A DNA stretch of 64,000 nucleotides. Origin: GCA-2731375 sp964631725. Its GTDB lineage: Bacteria > Pseudomonadota > Alphaproteobacteria > GCA-2731375. Numbering within the stretch: position 1 is the first letter of the stretch; every line of letters begins with the position of its first letter. Position numbers and translations under genes: made by a program. The stretch is taken from contig CAZVYX010000004.1 of the NCBI GenBank assembly GCA_964631725.1, positions 91,430 to 155,429 on the forward strand. Reading direction: 5' to 3'. The notes beneath the pieces are model-generated. The model made no database searches. It was not told the DNA's origin and was given only the letters and a program-made list of their open reading frames with translations. Shown piece after piece: positions 8,222-17,432 of this stretch.

Positions 8222-9982
8222 TTAGGTCGCCGCGGCCAGGGATGCCGACGGGCGCGGCCGGTGGTCGGCCACCCATTGTACAAAAGCATCCGTCGGAATG
8301 GGTGGGCTGAAATAGTAGCCCTGCAGTTCGTCACAGCTCAAAGTGTCGAAAAATTGCAACTGCGCCTCCGTCTCGACACCTTCCACGACAACCTCGATAT
8401 CCAGGTTTCGCGCCAGATGGACAACGGTGGAGGCGATCATTTCATGTGTCCGGTTGCCTGGAATGCCAACGACGAAAAATCGATCCACCTTCAGTTTGTC
8501 GACTGGAAACTTGGTCAGGTAGGCGAGCGAGGAATAACCCGTTCCAAAATCATCGATCGAAACCTTTACGCCTAGCTTGCGCAGCGCCTCCAATGCCTCG
8601 GCCACGTTCTCGGCATTTTCGATCACCAGGCCTTCGGTAATTTCGAACTCCAAGACGGCCGGATCAATAGAGAATTCCTCCGTCGCGGATCGCACCAAGG
8701 CCACCAGATCGCCTTTTCGAAACTGTATCGGCGAAATGTTTATTGCCACGGACGATGGGTGAAAACCTTCGCCGTTCCAGACCGCGATTTGCCGGCAAAC
8801 GTCCCGCACGATCCAGTCGCCCAGTTCCGCGATCAATCCCGTGGTCTCGGCGATATCAATCAAATCGGCCGGAAGCGACGGCGCCTGCCCCGGCCGTTGC
8901 AGCCGCAGCAAGGCCTCGCAGCCAATGCAATGATGGTCCGAGGCGCGCAACTTGGGCTGATAGTAAAGTTGAAAGCGTTCTTCCGCGATCGCGGCACGCA
9001 ATTCCGCCTCCAGGGCCTTGCGCTGCCTTTCCCTGGCGTCCAGGGCATCATCATAGAAGCGAAATGACAGACGGCCGGTTTTCTTGGCCTGGTGCAATGC
9101 CAGATCAGCATTCTTAAGCAGTTGCTCCTGGTCATGTTGCCCGGACGTCATGGTGTCGATGCCTAGGCTGCACGCAATCGTAACCTCGTCGTCGCCAATC
9201 TTTATTGGCGCCGACATTTCACGGATAATCTTGCGCGCAATCGCGGTTGCGCTGGTATCGCTTTCCAGATTGGTTGCGACCACGGCGAATTCATCGCCGC
9301 TTAGCCGCGCCACGAAGTCGGTTTCCCGGACGCAGCGGGTTAGTCGCCGCGCGCTTTGAATAAGAACCCGGTCTCCCACCGCATGGCCATAGGTGTCATT
9401 AACCGCCTTGAATTCATGGATATCGACCAGCAACAGGGCAAATGGCTTGTCCGTACGCTGGCATTGCGCCACGGCGTCGGCAAGCAGGCGGTCGAATAGG
9501 GCGCGGTTGGCCAGCGACGTCAGGGTATCGTATTCGGCCAGCCTTGAAAGTCTCGATTGCACCCGCTTTTGCTTGATGCTGTAGCGGATCGAACGGGCCA
9601 GTTGATCCTTGGACAAATTACCCTTGACCAGATAGTCCATTGCGCCGGCTTCCATTGCCTGCAAGTCGACCTCGGCATCATCCTGTCCGGTCATCAGGAT
9701 CATTGCCGCATCGCAATTTCGCAACTCGGATGCCTTGACGATCAACTCCAGGCCGGTGCGGACCCCCAGCCGGTAGCCAATAAGGGCAACGTCGTGTGAA
9801 TTGGCTTGCAATTCGGCCATGCCTTCCTTCCAGGTTCCAGCCCGGGAAAGGCGCAAATTGTCACCGTATATATCGGCCAGATAATCAGATGTGGCAGCGC
9901 AGTCGGCTTCATCGTGCTCGACCAAGAGGATCCTGGGCGTCAACCTCTTTGCATCCAGTGTGCTGCGGCCTCTCATTGACAT
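8222..9982 (-). CDS. REC-GGDEF-EAL protein (c-di-GMP turnover) with degenerate receiver
   Basis: 586 residues in three domains. Residues 17-135 form a response-regulator receiver, but the phospho-acceptor position reads LIGYRL (Gly69) where Asp is expected, so classical phosphorylation is unlikely. Residues 150-305 form a GGDEF domain with SGDEF at 228-232 and a product-inhibition site RETD at 219-222, exactly five residues upstream. Residues 325-575 form an EAL domain with EALLR at 356, NISPIQFR, IDDFGTGYSS and KVDRFFV, so the phosphodiesterase residues appear intact. It would make and/or degrade c-di-GMP in the cytoplasm. It is a single gene, transcribed divergently from gpt. Confidence 0.93.
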   Translation of the reverse strand: MSMRGRSTLDAKRLTPRILLVEHDEADCAATSDYLADIYGDNLRLSRAGTWKEGMAELQANSHDVALIGYRLGVRTGLELIVKASELRNCDAAMILMTGQDDAEVDLQAMEAGAMDYLVKGNLSKDQLARSIRYSIKQKRVQSRLSRLAEYDTLTSLANRALFDRLLADAVAQCQRTDKPFALLLVDIHEFKAVNDTYGHAVGDRVLIQSARRLTRCVRETDFVARLSGDEFAVVATNLESDTSATAIARKIIREMSAPIKIGDDEVTIACSLGIDTMTSGQHDQEQLLKNADLALHQAKKTGRLSFRFYDDALDARERQRKALEAELRAAIAEERFQLYYQPKLRASDHHCIGCEALLRLQRPGQAPSLPADLIDIAETTGLIAELGDWIVRDVCRQIAVWNGEGFHPSSVAINISPIQFRKGDLVALVRSATEEFSIDPAVLEFEITEGLVIENAENVAEALEALRKLGVKVSIDDFGTGYSSLAYLTKFPVDKLKVDRFFVVGIPGNRTHEMIASTVVHLARNLDIEVVVEGVETEAQLQFFDTLSCDELQGYYFSPPIPTDAFVQWVADHRPRPSASLAAAT

Positions 9983-10237
9983 TGACCTGCCTCAAATGAT
10001 CCTTTCGCAAATTGGCGCTGATTTCGGCGCCATGCCGTCGGGGCGTTTGCCGCCGGCGATCGTGAATGAACAAAAGCGTATTCCATATCGACCGTTGCAG
10101 CGCTCCGTTCGACTCCCACTCGGTGCCACTCGCCCAAATACAACCAACGATGTTGCGGACAGTTTCGCCGCCAGCTGTTAAATTCCAGTAAACGCATAGG
10201 TTTCAATGCCGCCGCGAAAACAGTATGAGGCCGCCAA

Positions 10238-10732
10238 ATGGAAGACAGCTATAGTAAGGGTTTCCCCGTGTCATGGGACCAGATGCACCGGGACAGCAAG
10301 GCCCTGGCATGGCGCCTGGCGGAAAAGGGCCCTTGGCGCAGTATTGTTTCGGTCACCCGTGGCGGCATGGTGCCGGCCTGCATCGTTGCCCGCGAGTTGG
10401 AGGTACGGCTAGTCGATACAATTTGCGTCAAGACCTACGATCATCAGGACCGGGCGGAGCCGGAGATACTAAAATCCGTCGCGGATGACGGCGCCGATGT
10501 GCTGATCATTGATGATCTGGTCGACACCGGCGCCACCGCCAAGGTGGTTCGTGCCCTGATGCCCAAGGCGCACTACGCCACGGTGTATGCCAAGCCGGCG
10601 GGACGCGATCTGGTCGACACCTTTGTTACCGAGGTTAGCCAAGACACCTGGATTTTTCTGCCCTGGGACACGGAATTGCAATTCGTCCAACCCCTGGTTC
10701 ACGATGACGTCCGCGCCAATCCGCGGTCATAG
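10238..10732 (+). CDS. gpt: Xanthine phosphoribosyltransferase (Gpt-like)
   Basis: 164 residues, the length of Gpt. It converts xanthine or guanine plus PRPP to the nucleotide for purine salvage. The PRPP-binding motif is VLIIDDLVDTGATA (about residues 87-100), and SVTRGGMVPA near residue 38 is the typical loop of this branch. The C-terminal FLPWDTELQF also fits Gpt. It lies 62 bases upstream of a purine/nucleoside-type ABC importer on the same strand, which supports a salvage role. I found no purine-riboswitch-like structure in its 255-base leader. Confidence 0.9.
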   Translation: MEDSYSKGFPVSWDQMHRDSKALAWRLAEKGPWRSIVSVTRGGMVPACIVARELEVRLVDTICVKTYDHQDRAEPEILKSVADDGADVLIIDDLVDTGATAKVVRALMPKAHYATVYAKPAGRDLVDTFVTEVSQDTWIFLPWDTELQFVQPLVHDDVRANPRS

Positions 10733-10794
10733 CCTTGCATTCGGCGCCCCGGCGGGTACCAATAGACCAACAGGGTGGAGGGGCAGGAAATACC

Positions 10795-12345
10795 ATGGCC
10801 GATGACGGCACACCGGCACGTCTGCGATTGCGCGGTATTTCCAAGCAATTCCCCGGTTGTTTGGCAAATGATCAAGTCGACTTGAGCCTGGCGCCAGGCG
10901 AAATACATGCCCTGCTGGGCGAGAATGGCGCCGGCAAAAGTACCCTGGTCAAAATCATCTACGGCGTTCTAAAGGCCGATATGGGCGAGCTGTATTGGGA
11001 CGGCAAGGCGACCGCCATCACCTCCCCCTCCCAAGCCAGGCGCCTGGGTATCGCCATGGTTTTCCAGCATTTTTCCCTGTTCGAATCCATGACCGTGGCG
11101 GAGAACGTCGCCTTGGGGCTGGACGACAGCGCCAACCTGGACAGCCTGTCGGCCCAGGTTGGCGAGATCGGCCACCGCTATGGCCTGGCATTGCAGCCCG
11201 AACGCGTGGTGCATGATCTCTCCGTCGGGGAGCGGCAGCGGGTCGAAATCGTCCGTTGCCTGATGCAGCATCCACGCCTGTTGATCATGGACGAGCCTAC
11301 ATCCGTCCTGACCCCCGGCGAAGCGGAGGCGCTATTCATCACGCTGCGGCAACTGGCGGATGAGGGCTGCACCATTCTTTATATTTCCCACAAGCTGGAG
11401 GAAATACGCACCCTCTGTGACCGCGCCACGGTGATGCGCGGCGGCCGGGTGGTGGCCGAATGCGATCCACGGCGCGAAACCGCACATGATCTGGCCCGCC
11501 TGATGATTGGTGAGGATTTCAGCCTGGCCAACAAGACGGCGGGCGGCACCCTGGGCGCGACGCGGCTGCGGGTTCAAGGCTTGAACATGGCGGCGGCGGC
11601 GATCCACGGCACCGCCATTGCCGATATCGGCTTCGAGGTCGCCGCCGGTGAAATCCTGGGCATCGCGGGCGTCGCCGGCAACGGGCAAAATACCCTGCTG
11701 GCCGCCCTCAGCGGTGAACAGCTTTGCGAACATGCCGATACCATTGGCATTGAAGGCCAGGACGCGGGCCATTTGGGACCGCGCCGAAGGCGCCGCCTGG
11801 GCCTCGCCTTCGTGCCCGAGGAGCGCCTGGGCCATGGCGCGGTGCCCGAGATGTCGCTGGCCGACAATGCCCTTCTGACCGGCTATGACCGTCAGGACCT
11901 GCTGGCGCGGGGCAGCATCATGTTCTCCCGAACCCGGGATTACGCGCAACGGATCGTACAGTCCTTCCAAGTCGTCACGGGCGGCATTGGGGCCCATGCG
12001 GGTAGCCTGTCGGGCGGTAATCTGCAAAAATTCATAATTGGCCGGGAATTGTTGCAGCAGCCCAAGGTCCTCGTGGTGGCCCATCCCACCTGGGGAGTGG
12101 ACGCGGGCGCGGCGGCGGCAATCCATACCGCCTTGCTGGATCTGGCCCGGCAGGGCACGGCCATTTTGGTGGTCAGTCAGGATCTGGACGAGTTGCTGCA
12201 CATCAGCGACCGCATCGCCGTCCTGTCGGCCGGGCGCATGTCGGAAACCATGGTAACGGCGGAGGCCGACATCGGGCGGATCGGCATGTTGATGGGCGGC
12301 CAGGGCAATATTGATGGAGGCGGGCAACGTGCGGCCCAGGCTTGA
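10795..12345 (+). CDS. ABC importer ATP-binding protein, two NBDs (BMP/nucleoside type)
   Basis: 516 residues from the ATG at 10795, chosen over an in-frame ATG 20 codons upstream because GGAGGGGCAGG precedes it and the ABC fold begins at once. NBD1 has Walker A GENGAGKSTLVKI, signature SVGERQRVE and Walker B LLIMDEPTSVLTP. NBD2 has GNGQNTLL, signature LSGGNLQKF and VLVVAHPTWGVD. Two fused NBDs with a degenerate second Walker A is the usual build of sugar- and nucleoside-type importers (RbsA, YufO/NupO). It powers uptake through the two permeases encoded next, with the BMP lipoprotein-like receptor at 14394. Confidence 0.93.
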   Translation: MADDGTPARLRLRGISKQFPGCLANDQVDLSLAPGEIHALLGENGAGKSTLVKIIYGVLKADMGELYWDGKATAITSPSQARRLGIAMVFQHFSLFESMTVAENVALGLDDSANLDSLSAQVGEIGHRYGLALQPERVVHDLSVGERQRVEIVRCLMQHPRLLIMDEPTSVLTPGEAEALFITLRQLADEGCTILYISHKLEEIRTLCDRATVMRGGRVVAECDPRRETAHDLARLMIGEDFSLANKTAGGTLGATRLRVQGLNMAAAAIHGTAIADIGFEVAAGEILGIAGVAGNGQNTLLAALSGEQLCEHADTIGIEGQDAGHLGPRRRRRLGLAFVPEERLGHGAVPEMSLADNALLTGYDRQDLLARGSIMFSRTRDYAQRIVQSFQVVTGGIGAHAGSLSGGNLQKFIIGRELLQQPKVLVVAHPTWGVDAGAAAAIHTALLDLARQGTAILVVSQDLDELLHISDRIAVLSAGRMSETMVTAEADIGRIGMLMGGQGNIDGGGQRAAQA

Positions 12346-13411
12346 AGCCCGCATCGGTGTTTCTCCCGCCATGGTGTACGCCACGCCGGCACTGGCGGTG
12401 GCTTTGACCATGGCCTGCGGCTCGATCCTATTTGCCGCCCTGGGACAGAATCCGATCGACGTCCTATACGCCTTTTTCATCCAGCCCATCTCCAGCGTCT
12501 ATGGCCTGGCCGAACTGACCGTAAAGGCGACCCCCCTGGTGTTGTGCGCCATCGGCCTGTCGTTTGGCTTTCGCGCCAATATCTGGAACATCGGGGCCGA
12601 AGGCCAATTGACCCTGGGCGCGATCGCCGGCGGCGGTCTGGCACTGTGGGCCGGTGATGACGCCTCCGCCTGGTTCCTGCCCGCCATGATCGTCGCCAGC
12701 CTTTTGGGCGGGGCGGCCTGGGCCGCCATTCCGGCCTACCTAAAGACGCGCTTCAACGCCAACGAGATCCTGACCTCGTTGATGCTGACCTATGTGGCAA
12801 TCCTGCTGTTGAGCTATCTGGTGCATGGCCCATGGAAGGATCCCGACGGCTATTCCTTCCCGCAAACCCGGATGTTCGCCGACAGCCTGCTATTGCCATT
12901 GTTGACCATGGGCACACGGCTGCACCTTGGCGCGCCCATCGCGCTGCTGGTGGCGCTGGCCGCCTGGTGGGTAATGGCGCGGATGTTTATCGGATTTCAG
13001 ATCAAGGTGGTGGGTCTGACCCCCGCCGCCGCGGGCCTGGCAGGCTTCTCGGTGCGGCGGTTGACCTGGATTACCCTGTTGGCGGGCGGCGCCCTGGCCG
13101 GCCTGGCGGGCCTGTTCGAGGTCGCCGGTCCGATCGGACAATTGTTACCTAGCATCTCGCCCGGATATGGCTTCACCGCCATCATCGTGGCCTTTCTCGG
13201 CCGGCTGCATCCACTGGGCATATTGCTGGCCGGCCTGTTGATCGCCCTCTCCTACCTGGGCGGCGAAACGGTACAGATCGAACTCGGCCTGCCCTTGGCC
13301 GTCTCCGGCGTATTTCAGGGCATGTTGCTGTTCTTCCTGCTGGCCGCCGATGTGCTGGTACGATACCGCGTCCGCTGGGGCCGCACGACACTTGTATCGG
13401 AGGCCGGTTGA
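12314..13411 (+). CDS. ABC importer permease 1 (BMP/nucleoside type)
   Basis: 365 residues from the ATG at 12314, overlapping the ATPase gene by 32 bases; a TTG one codon earlier is the alternative. About ten hydrophobic helices are seen. Conserved patterns include SFGFRANIWNIGAEGQLTLG and TRFNANEILTSLMLTYVA, both hallmarks of the BPD_transp_2 permeases paired with BMP receptors (YufP/NupP type). It forms half of the transmembrane pore. The tight overlap indicates translational coupling. Confidence 0.92.
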   Translation: MEAGNVRPRLEARIGVSPAMVYATPALAVALTMACGSILFAALGQNPIDVLYAFFIQPISSVYGLAELTVKATPLVLCAIGLSFGFRANIWNIGAEGQLTLGAIAGGGLALWAGDDASAWFLPAMIVASLLGGAAWAAIPAYLKTRFNANEILTSLMLTYVAILLLSYLVHGPWKDPDGYSFPQTRMFADSLLLPLLTMGTRLHLGAPIALLVALAAWWVMARMFIGFQIKVVGLTPAAAGLAGFSVRRLTWITLLAGGALAGLAGLFEVAGPIGQLLPSISPGYGFTAIIVAFLGRLHPLGILLAGLLIALSYLGGETVQIELGLPLAVSGVFQGMLLFFLLAADVLVRYRVRWGRTTLVSEAG

Positions 13412-14331
13412 TGGAGACCCTGGCCGCCGTCCTGGTAACGATAATCGGCGCCGCCACGCCGCTGCTGTTCGCCGCCACTGGCGAATTGGTGGTGGAGAAA
13501 TCCGGCGTTCTGAACCTTGGCGTCGAGGGCATGATGCTGCTGGGCGCGGTCGGCGCCTTCGCCGTCGCCCTGACCACCGACAGCGCCACCTTGGGCATTT
13601 TGGCGGGCGCCGCCGCCGGTGCCGCCCTGGCTCTGGTATTTGCCCTCCTGACCCTGACCCTGATGGCCAACCAGGTCGCGTCCGGCCTGGCCCTGACGAT
13701 ATTTGGCGTCGGCGTCAGCGCCCTGATCGGACGTTCTTTTGTCGGTGTGCCGCTGGAGCGTCTGCCGCAACTGGATCTGCCGGGCATTAGCGATCTGCCC
13801 CTGATCGGCCCACTGCTGTTCGGCCATGATGCCCTGGTCTATCTCTCGATTGCCGCCATCCCGGCGACGATCTGGTTCCTGGAACGCAGCCGCGCCGGTC
13901 TGGTCCTGCGCTCCATCGGCGAAAACCATTCCGCCGCCCACGCCTTGGGCCATCCGGTGATCAAGGCGCGCTATCTGGCGGTAATGTTCGGCGGCGCCAT
14001 GGCCGGCCTGGGCGGGGCTTATTTGTCTCTTGCCTACACACCCATGTGGGCCGAGAACATGACCGCCGGCCGTGGCTGGATCGCACTGGCGCTGGTGGTA
14101 TTTTCCACCTGGCGGCCCGGGCGGCTACTGCTGGGCGCCTATCTGTTCGGCGGCATCACCGTGGCGCAATTGCACATCCAAGGCTTTGGCATCGATATCC
14201 CATCCCAGTTCCTCTCGATGCTGCCCTACCTGGCGACCATCGCTGTTCTGGTCGCGATCTCCGCCGACAATGCGCGGGCCCGCCTGAACGCGCCCGGCAG
14301 TCTGGGAAGAATTTTTTACCCCGAAGCGTAA
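13408..14331 (+). CDS. ABC importer permease 2 (BMP/nucleoside type)
   Basis: 307 residues, beginning in an ATGG that overlaps the TGA of the preceding permease by four bases. Marks of the YufQ/NupQ-type permease are TPLLFAATGELVVEKSGVLN near the start and NLGVEGMMLLGA just after. It forms the second half of the transmembrane domain of the importer. It is followed by a 62-base gap and the receptor gene, completing the ATPase-permease-permease-receptor set. Confidence 0.92.
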   Translation: MMETLAAVLVTIIGAATPLLFAATGELVVEKSGVLNLGVEGMMLLGAVGAFAVALTTDSATLGILAGAAAGAALALVFALLTLTLMANQVASGLALTIFGVGVSALIGRSFVGVPLERLPQLDLPGISDLPLIGPLLFGHDALVYLSIAAIPATIWFLERSRAGLVLRSIGENHSAAHALGHPVIKARYLAVMFGGAMAGLGGAYLSLAYTPMWAENMTAGRGWIALALVVFSTWRPGRLLLGAYLFGGITVAQLHIQGFGIDIPSQFLSMLPYLATIAVLVAISADNARARLNAPGSLGRIFYPEA

Positions 14332-14393
14332 AGTTGCTCGACGTAGCGATACTTTGTGCGGAAAATGCAGTTGGAAAAACAGGGAGACGAAAC

Positions 14394-15479
14394 GTGAAAA
14401 CCTCAATCATCAAACGCACTGCAATCTGGCTGGGGGCCGCGGCCGTCTCCACCGCATTGACCGCATCCGCCTGGGCCGAGCCGCTGAAAATCGGCTTCGT
14501 CTATGTCGGCCCCGTCGGCGACCACGGTTGGACCTACCGCCATGACGAGGGCCGCAAGGCGATCGACAAGGCGTTTGGCGACAAAGTCAAGACCAGCCTG
14601 GTGGAAAGTGTCAAGGAAGGCGCCGACTCCGAGCGGGTGATCCGTCAGCTCGCCGCCTCCGGCCACAAGCTGATCTTCACCACCTCGTTTGGCTTCATGA
14701 ACCCGACGCTGAAGGTCGCCAAGAGCTTCCCCGGCGTACGCTTCGAACATGCCACGGGCTACAAGCAATCGAAGAATGTCTCGACCTATGCCGCGCGTTT
14801 CTACGAGGGACGCCATATCGCCGGCCTGATCGCCGGCAAGATGACCAAATCCAACGTCATCGGCTATATCGGCTCCTTCCCCATTCCCGAAGTCGTACGC
14901 GGCATTAACGCCACTACCCTGGCCCTGCACAAGGTCAACCCGAAGGCCACGGTCAAGGTCGTCTGGGTCAACACCTGGTACGATCCGGGCAAGGAAGGCG
15001 CCGCCGCGAAGGCCCTGATCGACCAGGGCGCCGATGTCATCATGCAGCATACCGACAGTCCCGCCGCCGTGCAGGCGGCCCAGGAACGCGGCGTCTGGGC
15101 CGTGGGCCAGGCCTCGGACATGACCCATTTTGGGCCCAAGTCCCACCTGACCGCCATCGTCGATGTCTGGGACAACTATTACGTCTCGCGCGCCAAGGCG
15201 GTGATGGACGGCACCTGGAAATCCGGCGACACCTGGGACGGCCTGAAACAGGGCATGCTGCAAATGGCCCCCTATAATGCCGCGCTTCCCGCCGACGTCC
15301 TGGCCATGGCGAAAAAGGCCGAGGCGGACATTATTGCCGGAAAAGTGCACCCCTTCGCCGGTCCGATCAAGGATCAGGCAGGCAAGGAAAAGGTCCCCGC
15401 CGGCAAGAATCTCGATGACGGTTCCTTGCTGTCGATGAATTGGTACGTCCAGGGCGTCCAGGGCAAGTTGCCGAAATAA
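14394..15479 (+). CDS. BMP-family substrate-binding protein
   Basis: 361 residues from a GTG at 14394, which has GGGAG nine bases upstream. The start is set by the signal peptide KTSIIKRTAIWLGAAAVSTALT-ASAWA-EP. Mature motifs KIGFVYVGPVGDHGWTY and FTTSFGFMNPTLKVA are typical of the BMP/PnrA family, whose characterised members bind nucleosides or purines. There is no lipobox Cys at the cleavage site, so it should be a soluble periplasmic protein, unlike Gram-positive members. With gpt upstream, purine base or nucleoside uptake is the best guess. Confidence 0.9.
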   Translation: MKTSIIKRTAIWLGAAAVSTALTASAWAEPLKIGFVYVGPVGDHGWTYRHDEGRKAIDKAFGDKVKTSLVESVKEGADSERVIRQLAASGHKLIFTTSFGFMNPTLKVAKSFPGVRFEHATGYKQSKNVSTYAARFYEGRHIAGLIAGKMTKSNVIGYIGSFPIPEVVRGINATTLALHKVNPKATVKVVWVNTWYDPGKEGAAAKALIDQGADVIMQHTDSPAAVQAAQERGVWAVGQASDMTHFGPKSHLTAIVDVWDNYYVSRAKAVMDGTWKSGDTWDGLKQGMLQMAPYNAALPADVLAMAKKAEADIIAGKVHPFAGPIKDQAGKEKVPAGKNLDDGSLLSMNWYVQGVQGKLPK

Positions 15480-15497
15480 TTGGCTAATTCGGGCTAC

Positions 15498-15532
15498 GCC
15501 CTTCCCCCGGCGCGACTTCCCGGGGGGAGGGC
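15498..15532 (+). terminator. Strong GC hairpin downstream of the BMP importer operon
   Basis: A 13-bp stem (GCCCTTCCCCCGG with CCGGGGGGAGGGC, one G-U pair) has a nine-base loop and sits 18 bases after the BMP stop codon. No T tract follows. It could act as a terminator with other factors or as a 3' mRNA protector. It separates the importer operon from the acyl-CoA catabolic genes. Confidence 0.6.
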
Positions 15533-15594
15533 TTCCCAGTCAGACAAACAAGCGTTAGATTTCCCTCCAACATGTAACTGGGAGGAAATCGATC

Positions 15595-16512
15595 ATGGGC
15601 GTTCTCGACGGCAAGGTAATACTGGTCACCGGTGGTGGCCGCGGCATTGGCAAGGAAACCGCCAAATTGGCCGCGCGCGAAGGCGCCAAGGTGGTGGTCA
15701 ACGACCTGGGCGGCTCAACCTCCGGCGATGACGACGGTGATGCGGGCCCGGCCCAGGAGGTTGCCAACGAGATCAAGGCCGAAGGCGGCGAAGCCGTGGC
15801 CAATTCCGACAGCGTTGCCCTGATGTCCGGCGCCAAGGCCATGTTCGAACAGGCCATGGATACCTATGGCGGCCTGCATGGCGTGATCGCGCCGGCCGGC
15901 ATCCTGCGCGATACCATGTTCCACAAGATGTCGGAAGAAGACTGGGACGCGGTAATCAACGTGCATCTGAAGGGCTCGTTCAACGTCACCCGCGCCACCA
16001 TCAATCATTTCCGCGACCAGGAAGACGGGGCCTACGTCCTGTTCACCTCGACCTCCGGTCTGATCGGCAATATCGGCCAGACCAACTATGCCGCCGCCAA
16101 GATGGGCATCGTTGGCTTGAGCCGCGTCATCGCCATGGAGAACGAGCGTAAGAACGTGCGTTCCAACATCCTCTCGCCGTCCGCCTGGACCCGCATGATC
16201 GGCACCATCCCGATCAAGGACGAGGCCACCGCCAAACGCATGGAGCTGACCAAGGCGCGCATGCGGCCCGATCAAATCGCCCCCCTCGGCGTGGCCCTGG
16301 TTGCCGATGACGCCAAGGATCTGTCAGGGCAGATTTTTTCAATCCGCGGCAACGAGGTCTATATCTGGAACCAGCCCCGCCCCATTCGCGGCATTGCCAA
16401 CACGGAAGGCTGGACCCCCTCGGCGATGTTGGCGAACGCTTTCCCGGCCTTCCGGGCCAATCTGACGGATCTGGGCAACGCGCGAACGGTGTTCACGTCC
16501 GACCCGCTGTAA
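15595..16512 (+). CDS. SDR-family dehydrogenase (HSD17B4-like, 3-hydroxyacyl-CoA dehydrogenase type)
   Basis: 305 residues. The nucleotide site is TGGGRGIG (residues 13-20) with VNDLGG after beta-2, the acidic residue indicating NAD preference. Catalytic Ser is in FTSTSGLIG, and Tyr and Lys are in NYAAAK. The NDLGG pattern and overall length resemble the dehydrogenase part of peroxisomal multifunctional enzyme type 2. Such enzymes oxidise (3R)-hydroxyacyl-CoA. Immediately downstream is a MaoC hydratase that would make that substrate. GGGAGGAAATCG precedes the ATG. It is the first gene of a long co-directional catabolic run. Confidence 0.88.
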   Translation: MGVLDGKVILVTGGGRGIGKETAKLAAREGAKVVVNDLGGSTSGDDDGDAGPAQEVANEIKAEGGEAVANSDSVALMSGAKAMFEQAMDTYGGLHGVIAPAGILRDTMFHKMSEEDWDAVINVHLKGSFNVTRATINHFRDQEDGAYVLFTSTSGLIGNIGQTNYAAAKMGIVGLSRVIAMENERKNVRSNILSPSAWTRMIGTIPIKDEATAKRMELTKARMRPDQIAPLGVALVADDAKDLSGQIFSIRGNEVYIWNQPRPIRGIANTEGWTPSAMLANAFPAFRANLTDLGNARTVFTSDPL

Positions 16513-16552
16513 ACCGCGCGGTATTATTGACTGAGTTGAGGAGTGTCTGGCC

Positions 16553-17407
16553 ATGGCCATGAACTACGACCATTTGATGTCCCTTCGGGAGGAGGGACAG
16601 GAATTTTCCTACGGCGATAGGGAGACCATGCTGTACGCCCTGGGCGTCGGTTTCGGACGGGACGCCTTGGACGAGAATGAACTGGACTTCGTCTTTGAGC
16701 GCGGCGAGTTGAAAACCGTGCCCTCGATGGCCGTGGTTCTGACGCGGGGTAATCTGAACTCCCAATTCGGATGGGATTACACCAAGGTCCTGCATGGTGA
16801 GCAACGCCTGGAACTTTACCGTCCCCTGCCGCCCGAAGGCGAATTGATCGCCGATACCAGGGTAGCGGAGGCCTATGACAAGGGCGAGGGCAAGGGTGCC
16901 CTGGTCTGCGTCGAGACCGATGTGCGCCTGAAATCCGACGGCCAGCCCCTGTTCAAGGTCGGCAACACGATCTTCGCGCGTGGCGATGGCGGCTTTGGTG
17001 GGCCCAGCGGTTCCGGGCCCGAGCCGCATCCGACGCCGGAACGCGCGCCGGATCAGAGCTGCGAATTGGAGACCCGACCCGATCAGGCATTGTTGTACCG
17101 CCTGAACGGCGACCGTAATCCCCTGCACGCCGATCCGACATTGGCCAAGAGCGTCGGCTTCCCAGTACCCATCCTGCATGGCCTGTGCACCTATGGCACC
17201 GCCTGCCGGGCAATTTTGACAACGATCTGCGACTACGACCACACCATGATCCGGGGTTTCGATCTGCGATTTTCGGCACCCGTCTATCCTGGCGAAACCA
17301 TCATCACCGACATGTGGCGGGACGGTGACATCGTCTCGTTCCAATGCCGCCTGAAAGAGCGCGACCTGGTCGTGGTCAAGAACGGCAAATGCACTTTGGC
17401 ATCTTGA
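16553..17407 (+). CDS. MaoC-like double hot-dog enoyl-CoA hydratase 2
   Basis: 284 residues, the length of two fused hot-dog domains. The hydratase-2 active-site motif is YRLNGDRNPLHADPTLAKS in the C-terminal domain, with the expected Asp and His. It hydrates trans-2-enoyl-CoA to (3R)-hydroxyacyl-CoA, feeding the SDR encoded just before. Together they equal a split version of the type-2 multifunctional enzyme. GAGGAG precedes the ATG at 16553; a second ATG two codons on is possible. The acyl substrate (branched, steroid-like or long chain) cannot be read from sequence. Confidence 0.9.
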   Translation: MAMNYDHLMSLREEGQEFSYGDRETMLYALGVGFGRDALDENELDFVFERGELKTVPSMAVVLTRGNLNSQFGWDYTKVLHGEQRLELYRPLPPEGELIADTRVAEAYDKGEGKGALVCVETDVRLKSDGQPLFKVGNTIFARGDGGFGGPSGSGPEPHPTPERAPDQSCELETRPDQALLYRLNGDRNPLHADPTLAKSVGFPVPILHGLCTYGTACRAILTTICDYDHTMIRGFDLRFSAPVYPGETIITDMWRDGDIVSFQCRLKERDLVVVKNGKCTLAS

Positions 17408-17432
17408 AGACAAAATTGAAGGACATTTAGAC

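Noticed and set aside
9983..10237. Purine riboswitch upstream of gpt
   Set aside because: I looked for the conserved purine aptamer helices and loop sequences and did not see them.
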